A stretch of 6,379 bases of DNA from an uncultured Bdellovibrio sp. (GTDB lineage: Bacteria > Bdellovibrionota > Bdellovibrionia > Bdellovibrionales > Bdellovibrionaceae), in NCBI GenBank assembly GCA_946480995.1, contig CAMLMF010000157.1, forward strand, positions 1 to 6,379, read 5' to 3'. Within the stretch, counting starts at the first letter, position 1, and every line of letters begins with the position of its first letter. Under the pieces are notes generated by a model that made no database searches, had not been told where the DNA came from, and was given only the letters and a program-made list of their open reading frames with translations. Shown here piece by piece: positions 1 to 6,190 of the stretch. The translations under genes and the position numbers were made by a program.

Positions 1-497
1 TGTTCCGAAGGCTTTTCGTCGGTAATTGAAACTTTCAACGCAGAATCAACATTTTTGCCCTGAAGTTGCATTTCTGTGACGATGGAAGCTTTGATTTCAG
101 CTAAATTGAAATCGCTGACAGGCAGAGCATGCCCCTTCATTTCGTACATCTGCTGACCCAAAACTAAAAAGGCCGCGTTGGTGTTGATCTCAATTAACTT
201 TAAATTGTTGTTTTCGTCGACGTGAAAATCATAGCTCATCATGATCGACTTATTGCCGGGGTCCTTCAGACCTTTTTCGGCAAGCAGATCGTTATAGTGG
301 TTCAGATAAGATTCTTTTTCGCGCATCGAAAAAAGCAAAGCCACGGCTTTTTGCGCCTGGGATAATACAGAGGATTTAAGCTCTACATTAAAAGGCGAAA
401 TCAGACTGTCAGCCACAAGGCTTTCCAGGGGATGTTGTGCCAGCCCCGGGAAAGACTGTTGTAAGTGCTGAATAAAATCTGATTTTAGATTTTGCAT
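1..497 (-). CDS. Uncharacterised ATP-grasp-like protein, C-terminal part beyond the window
   Basis: The ATG at 497-495 opens a frame with no stop down to base 1 (165 full codons plus 2 bases), so the gene is cut by the left window edge. The visible part has a helical, low-complexity-free N-terminus (residues 1-80), then YDFH at 89-92 and LIEINTNA at 101-108. A D-x-H motif followed by a hydrophobic strand ending in EINTN resembles the metal/ATP-binding strand of ATP-grasp ligases and glutathionylspermidine-synthase-like proteins. That resemblance is from memory of the family and the catalytic C-terminus is not visible, so substrate and reaction are unknown. The start lies 2 bases after the stop of the upstream peroxiredoxin and has no clear ribosome binding site, which suggests translational coupling and shared transcription. 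The coding frame is convincing; the family name is tentative. Confidence 0.7.
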   Translation of the reverse strand, partial: MQNLKSDFIQHLQQSFPGLAQHPLESLVADSLISPFNVELKSSVLSQAQKAVALLFSMREKESYLNHYNDLLAEKGLKDPGNKSIMMSYDFHVDENNNLKLIEINTNAAFLVLGQQMYEMKGHALPVSDFNLAEIKASIVTEMQLQGKNVDSALKVSITDEKPSE

Positions 498-499
498 GA

Positions 500-1027
500 C
501 TATTTCAATGGAGCGATATGCAAATCGCCTTTTTGCCAGCCTGCTTGGCAAAGTTCGCCGGATTGGCAACCTTGCAAAACGCGCAAGATTTCTTTGGCAT
601 CACGGCCCACGGCTGTGTTGTGAATTCCCATGTATTGTACTTTTTGTTCTGGGTCGATGATGAAAGTTCCACGAGTTGCAATGCCACGATCTTCAAAAAG
701 AACACCGTAATCACGCGCAATACGTTTTGTCAGATCGGCCAACAATGGATAACCCAAGTTACCTAAATCATCGCGCAACCAACGTTTGTGTGAGTGCACT
801 GAATCTACGCTGCAACCGATCACAGTGGCGCCAGCAGCTTCGAAGTCTTTTAGGTGTTCACGGAATTGTGTCAGCTCTGTCGGACACACGAAAGTGAAGT
901 CCAAAGGATAGAAAAACAAGACAACCCATTTGCCTTTGTAATCGGCTAAAGAAATATCCCGAACTTCTCCTGCGTCAAAAACGGCTTGAGCGGCAAATTG
1001 CGGGGCGAGCTGATTGATCATTGGCAT
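500..1027 (-). CDS. Typical 2-Cys peroxiredoxin (AhpC/Prx1 family)
   Basis: A cytoplasmic thiol peroxidase that reduces H2O2, organic hydroperoxides and probably peroxynitrite. With the start at 1027 it has 175 residues, close to the normal family length. The active-site motif is P41-x3-T45-x2-C48 in FYPLDFTFVCPTE; C48 is the peroxidatic cysteine and R119 (TRGTFIID) the conserved arginine. The resolving cysteine is C160 in LCQAGW, where the family usually has VCPAGW, and there is an extra cysteine at C154. The GGLG-type insert (here DDLGN) is not canonical and there is no C-terminal YF tail, so it should be the hyperoxidation-resistant bacterial type. A GTG at 1033 would add two residues, but it sits only 3 bases from the GGAG; the ATG at 1027 is 9 bases from it and is preferred. 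No AhpF or thioredoxin reductase gene is adjacent, so the reductant is unknown. It is transcribed together with the ATP-grasp-like gene and diverges from xth. Confidence 0.95.
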   Translation of the reverse strand: MPMINQLAPQFAAQAVFDAGEVRDISLADYKGKWVVLFFYPLDFTFVCPTELTQFREHLKDFEAAGATVIGCSVDSVHSHKRWLRDDLGNLGYPLLADLTKRIARDYGVLFEDRGIATRGTFIIDPEQKVQYMGIHNTAVGRDAKEILRVLQGCQSGELCQAGWQKGDLHIAPLK

Positions 1028-1036
1028 AGACACTGT

Positions 1037-1043
1037 CTCCTTA
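1037..1043 (-). promoter_or_regulatory. Ribosome binding site that decides the peroxiredoxin start
   Basis: On the minus strand the sequence reads TAAGGAG. It is 9 bases before the ATG at 1027 but only 3 bases before the GTG at 1033. Normal spacing therefore favours initiation at 1027 (protein beginning MPMINQLAP). Confidence 0.7.
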
Positions 1044-1051
1044 GATTGCTA

Positions 1052-1079
1052 TTTATAGATGCCTTTGATAGTGCTGAAA
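1052..1079 (-). promoter_or_regulatory. Weak candidate sigma70-type promoter for the peroxiredoxin
   Basis: On the minus strand, TTTCAG (1079-1074) and TATAAA (1057-1052) are separated by 16 bases in the 78-base divergent gap. The -10 match is good and the -35 match poor. A start of transcription about 7 bases downstream would leave a short leader carrying the TAAGGAG. No OxyR-like or PerR-like palindrome is evident in the gap. No clear promoter for xth is seen on the other strand, although it must lie in this same gap or inside the peroxiredoxin gene. Confidence 0.3.
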
Positions 1080-1105
1080 CTCAAGGGGAAAAGTGAGGAG
1101 TCACT

Positions 1106-1876
1106 GTGAAAATCATTTCTTGGAACGTAAACGGAATTCGCGCCTGCTATAAAAAAAATTTGATGGATTTTGTACGTACCGAAAAGCCCGATATCTTGTG
1201 TTTGCAGGAAACAAAAGCTCACATTGATCAAGTCGAAGACGAAGTTCGCAAGATGACTTGGCAACATTCCTATTGGTCCTCGGCAAAACGCAAAGGTTAT
1301 TCGGGAGTCGCAACTTTCACGAATCTTGAACCGAAAAACGTGCAATATCATTTCAACGATATTCCCGATTATGAATCGGAGGGGCGCATTGTGATGGCGG
1401 ACATGGGCCCTTTTGACTTGTACAACATATATTTTCCCAACGGTGGTTCGGGTATTGAGCGTCACAACTTTAAGCAGCAATTTTTAAAAGATCTGAATAT
1501 TCATCTTAAGGACAAATTGGCAACGGGCCGCCAAGTTGTGGTTGTGGGCGACTACAACGTCGCGCACGAAAGCATTGATGTGCATGATCCGATTCGTCTT
1601 TCTAAAGAGAGTGGCTTCTTGCCCGAAGAGCGTGCGTGGTTTGATTCTTTCTTGGATTTAGGCTTTATCGACACCTTCCGTTATTTTAAGCCGACCGAAG
1701 CAAAGCGTTATTCGTGGTGGGATATGCGCACTTACGGGCGTATTTCAAATCGTGGTTGGAGAATTGATTATGTGTGTATCTCAAAAGGCCTTGAGAAATA
1801 TCTAGCTTCCGCAGATATTCTCGACCAAGTTGAGGGTTCGGATCACTGCCCGGTGGTCGTGACCTTGGATTTATAA
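1106..1876 (+). CDS. xth: Exodeoxyribonuclease III (AP endonuclease, ExoIII/APE1 family)
   Basis: A Mg2+-dependent enzyme that cleaves DNA 5' to abasic sites, removes 3'-blocking groups left by oxidative damage, and degrades duplex DNA 3' to 5'. At 256 residues it is a single endonuclease/exonuclease/phosphatase domain of normal family length. All family landmarks are present: N7 in WNVNGIRA, E35 in LQETK, Y109 in IYFPNGG, D149 and N151 in GDYNVAH, the SWWDMR block near 203-208, D221 in GWRIDY, and the D246-H247 pair in SDHCPV. The GTG start is supported by GAGGAG ending 5 bases upstream and by the family's MKIISWNVNG beginning. Divergent placement from a peroxiredoxin makes sense as a peroxide defence and repair pair. 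The downstream fxsA-like gene begins 24 bases after the stop and is probably on the same transcript. In organisms with more than one ExoIII paralogue the exact subgroup could differ. Confidence 0.96.
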   Translation: MKIISWNVNGIRACYKKNLMDFVRTEKPDILCLQETKAHIDQVEDEVRKMTWQHSYWSSAKRKGYSGVATFTNLEPKNVQYHFNDIPDYESEGRIVMADMGPFDLYNIYFPNGGSGIERHNFKQQFLKDLNIHLKDKLATGRQVVVVGDYNVAHESIDVHDPIRLSKESGFLPEERAWFDSFLDLGFIDTFRYFKPTEAKRYSWWDMRTYGRISNRGWRIDYVCISKGLEKYLASADILDQVEGSDHCPVVVTLDL

Positions 1877-1900
1877 ATAGTCTTTTAAAAGGGGCTTCTT

Positions 1901-2464
1901 GTGTTATTTATTCCTTTTCCGTTAGTGCTGGCAGAAATTTTCATTTTCTTTTTTGCCGTCAAACAATGGGGATTCTTAAATACTTTAGGTGTGTATCTGT
2001 TGCCCTGCGTTTTGGGTTTTTTGATCGTTTCGACCGTAGGACGTATGGCCATCATGACCTTGCAAGGTTCGGTGATGAAAGGGCAACTGCCGGGAAATCG
2101 CTTACTTCATTCCGGCGCGATCTTTTTTTCAGGTTTGCTTTTTATGGTGCCATCTTTTTTTGCTCGTCTTGCCGCGCTCGTTTTATTTTTGCCCGGCCTT
2201 CGGCATATCTTTGTCGCGTGGTTTAAAATTTTTATGGCCAAAAAAATCGCCAAGGGCTCAGCCAATTTCAACTTTGGCGGCGGCCCCTTCGGCTTTGGTG
2301 CGGGCAATGCCGGTGGTGCAGGATTTCGCTACTATCAGTACCGAGGTGGCAATGCCGGATTTGAGGAGGCAAATTCTGAACGCGAAGTCAGTGAAGCCAA
2401 CGTTCTTGACGTCACTCCACTCAAAGTCACGCACCAGAAAAAAGACAGCGACGAGACTAATTAA
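1901..2464 (+). CDS. fxsA: FxsA-family membrane protein with Gly-rich C-terminal tail
   Basis: FxsA is a small inner-membrane protein, known in E. coli for relieving F-plasmid exclusion of phage T7; its normal cellular role is unclear. The 187 residues begin with hydrophobic segments at about 3-20 and 28-46, then a short loop ending QLPGNRLLHSG, and two more hydrophobic stretches at about 72-88 and 90-108 that include FMVPSFFARLAALVLFLPGLR. This matches the family pattern of a C-terminal membrane pair around a P-G/S-F block and a closing LP-x-x-R. The usual Thr-Asp after that block is replaced by Ala-Arg (88-89). A Gly/Phe/Asn-rich stretch at 122-154 (FNFGGGPFGFGAG, repeated GNAG) leads into a charged, hydrophilic end. 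The GTG start is supported by AAAAGGGG 6 bases upstream. It follows xth closely, and the stop lies only 8 bases from the convergent kinase gene. Confidence 0.8.
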   Translation: MLFIPFPLVLAEIFIFFFAVKQWGFLNTLGVYLLPCVLGFLIVSTVGRMAIMTLQGSVMKGQLPGNRLLHSGAIFFSGLLFMVPSFFARLAALVLFLPGLRHIFVAWFKIFMAKKIAKGSANFNFGGGPFGFGAGNAGGAGFRYYQYRGGNAGFEEANSEREVSEANVLDVTPLKVTHQKKDSDETN

Positions 2465-2484
2465 TTTCAGTGTTACATTGAAAT
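2464..2484. terminator. Hairpin between convergent genes, possible bidirectional terminator
   Basis: ATTTCAGTG (2464-2472) pairs with CATTGAAAT (2476-2484) around the loop TTA. This is a 9-base stem with one G-T wobble on the plus strand (a C-A mismatch on the minus strand). It starts at the last base of the fxsA stop and covers the final codons of the kinase gene. It is AT-rich and has no U-tract on either side, so its strength as an intrinsic terminator is doubtful. Its position exactly between two convergent genes is the main support. Confidence 0.35.
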
Positions 2485-4152
2485 AGGTAACGAGGCTCGT
2501 ACTTCAAAGCCAATATTTTCTTTGTGCTCCATTTGCAAAGAGCCATTGTGCATCTTTAAAAATTGAACGACCAAAAATAGACCGATGCCATAGCCATCAT
2601 TGCTGGAAGCATGCGGTGTCGTGTTGACTTCGTAGTGGCTCAGCAGAGCTTTGGCCTGTTGCATGCTCATGCCGGGGCCCTGATCGATGATGCTGAGTTG
2701 CAGCTCTTGTTTAAAGCGTTGGCAATCAACGGTGATAATCGAGTTGTTAGGAGAATACTTGATCGCATTGCTAAGCAGATTCCTTAAAATTGCCAAAAGC
2801 ATTTTTTTATCAGCAGCAATTTGCAAAGGTTCGTTCAATGCCGTGCCTTGAAGTTGAATGCTTTTTTCCGCTAAGAAAGGGCGTATATGTTCCTTGGCGG
2901 TGTTGACGATTTCTGCAATCCGCACGGGCTCTTTGGAAATGGCATAAATGCCCCCCTGGGTTGCGGACCAAAGCAGGATATTTTTCACCAAGTCTACGGA
3001 AGCTCGCGCCGAGTCTGAGATTAAATCCCAGTGCGCATGATTTCTTGCTGCCGCAAGCTGCGACAAGCTGGTTAGATTGCCTAAAAGATCATGGGAAATA
3101 AGTGACAATAGCTGTTGATTTCCTTGGGTGGTTTTTTTTAATTGTGTCACGTCGTTGAAAGCCAGCAATTGGCCACGTCCGTCCAAGGCTGGGTGAATGA
3201 ACTCTTCCCAGACAACCTCGTGGTGGCCGTCGCCAATTTGCAAAATGTGACCCTTGGTTTTGGTTGGCGCTTCTTTAAGGAAATCCAGCAGATTTCCGGG
3301 CAAGGTGACTTCGATATCTTTTCCGACGCTGGAAAAATTAAATTTCAATAGACTGCCGGCTTTTGAATTGAACAAGGCAATTTTACCATGACGATTGATA
3401 AGTATAACCGGGGTGGGCAAAAACTCGAACAGAACATTGTTGTTCGCAGAAAAGCTTTTCACGACTTGCTGGCGATGTAAGACATAGTAAAAGCCCATGG
3501 CCGCAAATATTTGAATCAGTAAGGGCATTCCCAGGAACCGCACTTCGGGGATGAAAAGAATCCCAATAGCCTCTGGCACAACATAGCAGACCATCGCGGT
3601 CATCATTAAAAGACCATAGAAGCGGTGATAGGTGGGCTGTTTGCGATAGTCCTTAACAACGAAATACGCCGCGACACCGATACACAAATAAGAATAAGTA
3701 AAAAGAAATTTACCAAGTGGGCCCAGTTGCCAGCGCACGACATCGACCCCAAACGCATTGAAAGGTTCGATGTTTTGGATGATTAAAGAATGCAGGCTGG
3801 GAACGGCCCAGGCGATATAGACCAAAACCGTCGGCAAAAAGGTCAAAGCGAAATATTTAGAAGTGGGTTTGGTATTTTTGCGGGCGAATAGTTCGTAAGA
3901 AAAATAAATCCATAAAGGCAAGGTTGGCGAAATAAATAAAAAGCGCGTGCGTGCAAAGAAAGCTTTTTCGGCAAGATCATTAGCAAAAATAATTGAAAGG
4001 TTGGAAAACGCCCAGCCCAAATATAAGAACGTGATAAGAAGATACATTTGGACGGCTTTTTGCTTGCGATACTCGAAGCTAGCTCCCGCTAGAAAGGCAC
4101 AGCACGCGACCGCGATCATAAACCAGATCAACAGCAGCTGTGTCACGGACAT
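2473..4152 (-). CDS. Membrane sensor histidine kinase, 7TM-like sensor plus PAS-like domain
   Basis: An integral inner-membrane kinase that should phosphorylate the response regulator encoded just upstream. With the start at 4152 it has 559 residues. About seven hydrophobic segments lie between residues 5 and 225, with features of the HisKA_7TM sensor type (GWAFSN, RFLFISPTLPLWIYFSYEL). A PAS-like domain follows (about 240-335, FLPTPVILINRHGKIALFN). The dimerisation/phosphotransfer helix has H354 in SHDLLGNLTSL. The ATPase domain has the N-box with N458 and N462, the G1 box D490-Q-G-P-G and the G2 box G520-Y-G-I-G524. The H-box lacks the usual Arg and Pro of SHDLRxPL. A longer frame starting at 4212 would overlap the regulator by 59 bases and add an unlikely N-terminus. 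The ATG at 4152 is one base after the regulator's stop, so translation is probably coupled. The signal is unknown. Confidence 0.92.
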   Translation of the reverse strand: MSVTQLLLIWFMIAVACCAFLAGASFEYRKQKAVQMYLLITFLYLGWAFSNLSIIFANDLAEKAFFARTRFLFISPTLPLWIYFSYELFARKNTKPTSKYFALTFLPTVLVYIAWAVPSLHSLIIQNIEPFNAFGVDVVRWQLGPLGKFLFTYSYLCIGVAAYFVVKDYRKQPTYHRFYGLLMMTAMVCYVVPEAIGILFIPEVRFLGMPLLIQIFAAMGFYYVLHRQQVVKSFSANNNVLFEFLPTPVILINRHGKIALFNSKAGSLLKFNFSSVGKDIEVTLPGNLLDFLKEAPTKTKGHILQIGDGHHEVVWEEFIHPALDGRGQLLAFNDVTQLKKTTQGNQQLLSLISHDLLGNLTSLSQLAAARNHAHWDLISDSARASVDLVKNILLWSATQGGIYAISKEPVRIAEIVNTAKEHIRPFLAEKSIQLQGTALNEPLQIAADKKMLLAILRNLLSNAIKYSPNNSIITVDCQRFKQELQLSIIDQGPGMSMQQAKALLSHYEVNTTPHASSNDGYGIGLFLVVQFLKMHNGSLQMEHKENIGFEVRASLPISM

Positions 4153-4153
4153 T

Positions 4154-4777
4154 TTAGGTGAGTCCGTTCTTTGAAGCCCACACGCCGACTTCAACCGATG
4201 TGAAAATGCCAAGCTTCATCATGATATTGGATTTATGGCTTTTGACTGTCTGATCGCTACAGCCTAGTGCCTGTGCCACTTCTTTGTTTGAACGGCCCCC
4301 TGAAATCAAACGGACGACCTCGATTTCTCGCTTCGTCATCAAGTCACCTTTGTGTTGTGAGGTGATTTGATGAAAATACGGAGAGATAAACTTTAGCCCC
4401 TGGCTGACATCTTTCAGAGCCAGTTTAATGTCCTCAAGTTGCGAGGCTTTACTGACTAGAGCTGCCGCAGGGCCTTTCATGTACATGTTGATGACATGGG
4501 GGTCTTCATTTTGCGTGACGACGATAAATGAAGGACGGATTTCCGCAGGCGTAGAATCTAAAATCGAAATGCCATCCGAAGATTTTAAAGTGTGATCTAA
4601 AAAAACAATGTCTGGTCTAAAATCGTGGATCCTTACAAGCGTGGTCTCGGCATCCGCAGCCTCTTCAATAACACAGGCATTGGAAAAGAATTTTTGCACC
4701 TCAACTGCAAGTGTCGCACGCACGATTGCGTGATCATCGACGATAAGAACTCTTTTGCTTGATTCTTTGTTGTTCAT
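4154..4777 (-). CDS. NarL/LuxR-type two-component response regulator
   Basis: A 207-residue transcription factor with an N-terminal receiver and a C-terminal DNA-binding domain. The receiver (about 8-125) shows the acidic pair D14-D15, the phosphoacceptor D61 in FLDHTLKSSDG, T88 and K110. The usual M-P after the aspartate is absent. The LuxR-type helix-turn-helix (about 146-207) has LMTKREIEVVRLISGGRSNKEVAQALGCS and TVKSHKSNIMMKLG, the standard family pattern. The ATG at 4777 is preceded by AGGGA 4 bases upstream. The kinase gene follows after one base, making a regulator-kinase pair. The 5' side carries a long inverted repeat and a candidate promoter, so autoregulation is plausible. The target genes are not known; the upstream transpeptidase gene is only a neighbour and is separated by a hairpin. 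Confidence 0.95.
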   Translation of the reverse strand: MNNKESSKRVLIVDDHAIVRATLAVEVQKFFSNACVIEEAADAETTLVRIHDFRPDIVFLDHTLKSSDGISILDSTPAEIRPSFIVVTQNEDPHVINMYMKGPAAALVSKASQLEDIKLALKDVSQGLKFISPYFHQITSQHKGDLMTKREIEVVRLISGGRSNKEVAQALGCSDQTVKSHKSNIMMKLGIFTSVEVGVWASKNGLT

Positions 4778-4785
4778 GAATTCCC

Positions 4786-4825
4786 TGACTTAAGAAAATT
4801 TTCGACGGCTGTCAAAATTAAGTCA
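4786..4825. repeat. Spaced inverted repeat in front of the response regulator, candidate operator
   Basis: TGACTTAA (4786-4793) and TTAAGTCA (4818-4825) form a perfect 8-base inverted repeat with half-site centres 32 bp apart, about three helical turns. Further partial pairing exists inside it: ATTTT (4798-4802) with AAAAT (4814-4818), and GAC (4804-4806) with GTC (4811-4813) around the loop GGCT. It could therefore also fold as an RNA stem with bulges. The outer half-site overlaps the candidate -35 box and the inner one lies against the AGGGA ribosome binding site. A role as a regulator binding site is inferred from this placement. Confidence 0.5.
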
Positions 4826-4826
4826 A
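4798..4826 (-). promoter_or_regulatory. Candidate promoter of the response regulator-kinase pair
   Basis: On the minus strand, TTGACT (4826-4821) and GAAAAT (4803-4798) are 17 bases apart. That is a near-consensus -35 with a moderate -10, giving a leader of about 15 bases before the ATG. A perfect TTGACA also occurs at 4815-4810 but has no acceptable -10 at normal spacing. The -10 lies inside a 10-base perfect palindrome, GAAAATTTTC (4794-4803). Confidence 0.45.
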
Positions 4827-4845
4827 AGAAAATAATCATATGTTT

Positions 4846-4867
4846 GTATCCCCCGAATGAGGGATAC
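4846..4867 (-). terminator. Strong hairpin after the transpeptidase gene, probable terminator
   Basis: On the minus strand GTATCCCTC pairs with GGGGGATAC around the loop ATTC. This is a 9-base stem with one wobble, beginning 23 bases past the transpeptidase stop. It is the most stable hairpin I find in the window. The following bases (AAACATATGATTATTTTC) become T-rich only after about ten positions, so it is not a textbook intrinsic terminator. It may instead define or protect the 3' end of the message. It separates the transpeptidase from the two-component operon. Confidence 0.5.
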
Positions 4868-4889
4868 GCCTTGGAAACTATATAAAAAA

Positions 4890-6173
4890 TTATTGAGCGG
4901 AAGAAATTACGCGGGCTTTTTGGTTGGATACCACAGGGCCAAAGTATTTTCTGAACATGCTTTGCCCAAGATGAGCTGATTTCACTGTCCAGAATTTTTT
5001 ATTCACGGTCATTGCCGCCACCGCGATTTTACGTTCTTGATCTAAAGCGTAGCCCACGAACCAATCAACGCGGCCGCGCGGGTTGTCACCCGTTAAGTGA
5101 CCCGTTTTTCCACCCATTTCGATTTCACGGAATTTGCGATCCTTAACAATCGGACGGAAAGAGCGACGTGAAGTTCCTGCTGTTACAGTCTGCTCCATCA
5201 GCTCACGAACTTTGGCCGCAGACTCTTTGCTCATAATGTTTCCATTGGTCAAAGTGCTGCCTTCGTAAATTTTTTCACCCTTGCTGTTGGTGATTGAGCT
5301 GACCAAGTACGGCACAACAATTTGTCCGTCGTTAGCAACAGAGGCCGCAATCATCGCGCCTTGTACTGGGCTCATGCGATTGTTCTTATTGTAACCCGAA
5401 GCTGCTTCAGCCATCTCGAAGCCTTTGCCTGGCGGGATGTAGGCAACACCCATATCCACAGGAAAGTCAGCAGGGATTTCTTGATTGAACATAAAGCGCG
5501 TGGCGTAGTCGTTCAAATCTTCTGGATGCAAGTTCTCGATACTTAAGCGCCCGAAAGCGGTGTTGATCGAACGCGCGAAGGCGTCTTTCAACGTAATGAC
5601 ATTCGTCCAACGCGTGACTTTATCAGATAGGACATTTTTTTTATAAAGAGTGTAAGCGCCGCCGTTATAGCGGATTTTGTGCTCTGGCGTAACACCGGCT
5701 TTATCAACCGCGGCCGTTGCGGTGACTACTTTAAAAACCGAAGCTGCCGGGAAGGTCGCTTGCAAGTTCAAGTTCGCAGCTTCTGGGTCATCGCGCTGAA
5801 AGCTCGACATCGCCAAAACTTCACCCGTGGTGGCATCGATCATAAAGATCGCGCCGTAGTCAGGTTTATAAGACTTTAAAAGTTTGTCGGCTTCTTTTTG
5901 CAGATTTTCATCAATCGTGTAAGTGACCTGAACGGGGCCTTCTTCGCCCTCCCACATCATGCCGGCTTTTTCCGGAAGGTGGTTCGAACGCACCTGCGTG
6001 CCAAGGGCTTTGGCGACCAGAAGACGCTGATCAAGTTGAGTTTGAATTTTCTTATGCACTTGCACTTCTTGGCTGTCAGAGGCAGTGAAGCCCAACAGAG
6101 AATAAAGCGCCAGCAGGCAAGCTCCAGAAAATGTGAATAGTTTTAATAACTTATATTTATTTTTAGATCGCAT
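4890..6173 (-). CDS. Penicillin-binding protein, single transpeptidase domain
   Basis: A D,D-transpeptidase-type enzyme that should cross-link peptidoglycan peptides on the periplasmic side. It has 427 residues: a short cytoplasmic basic start (RSKNKYKLLK), one membrane anchor at about 10-30, a short linker, and the transpeptidase domain from about 83 onward. The three active-site motifs are present: S145-V-F-K148 in FPAASVFK, S202-I-N204 in ARSINTAFG and K356-T-G358 in GGKTGHLTG. The strand DYGAIFMIDATTGEVLAM (105-122) is typical of penicillin-binding proteins. There is no glycosyltransferase domain and almost no N-terminal dimerisation module, so it is shorter than classic class B enzymes such as PBP2 or FtsI. 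The frame extends to a TTG at 6215, but the ATG at 6173 gives a normal basic-then-hydrophobic anchor and leaves a candidate operator non-coding. Neither start has a good ribosome binding site. It is divergent from a TetR-family gene. Confidence 0.9.
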   Translation of the reverse strand: MRSKNKYKLLKLFTFSGACLLALYSLLGFTASDSQEVQVHKKIQTQLDQRLLVAKALGTQVRSNHLPEKAGMMWEGEEGPVQVTYTIDENLQKEADKLLKSYKPDYGAIFMIDATTGEVLAMSSFQRDDPEAANLNLQATFPAASVFKVVTATAAVDKAGVTPEHKIRYNGGAYTLYKKNVLSDKVTRWTNVITLKDAFARSINTAFGRLSIENLHPEDLNDYATRFMFNQEIPADFPVDMGVAYIPPGKGFEMAEAASGYNKNNRMSPVQGAMIAASVANDGQIVVPYLVSSITNSKGEKIYEGSTLTNGNIMSKESAAKVRELMEQTVTAGTSRRSFRPIVKDRKFREIEMGGKTGHLTGDNPRGRVDWFVGYALDQERKIAVAAMTVNKKFWTVKSAHLGQSMFRKYFGPVVSNQKARVISSAQ

Positions 6174-6190
6174 TATTTTATGGTAGCACC

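Noticed and set aside
1049..1480. Long minus-strand frame opposite xth
   Set aside because: It is the antisense shadow of a clearly functional exonuclease III gene and its translation shows no recognisable domain.
2260..2370. DNA tandem repeat behind the Gly-rich tail of the FxsA-like protein
   Set aside because: The repetition is at the amino-acid level (GNAG, GF units). The DNA copies are short and irregular and do not form a true tandem array.
2160..2486. Plus-strand frame overlapping the end of fxsA
   Set aside because: It is out of frame with the recognised FxsA-like protein, has no ribosome binding site, and gives a basic, low-quality translation.
4153..4212. N-terminal extension of the kinase by 20 residues
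   Set aside because: It overlaps the end of the regulator gene in another frame. The ATG at 4152 follows the regulator stop by one base and gives a natural membrane-protein start.
4810..4815. Perfect TTGACA on the minus strand as the regulator's -35 box
   Set aside because: At 16-18 bases downstream there is only TAAGTC-like sequence overlapping the ribosome binding site. The TTGACT/GAAAAT pair is a better fit.
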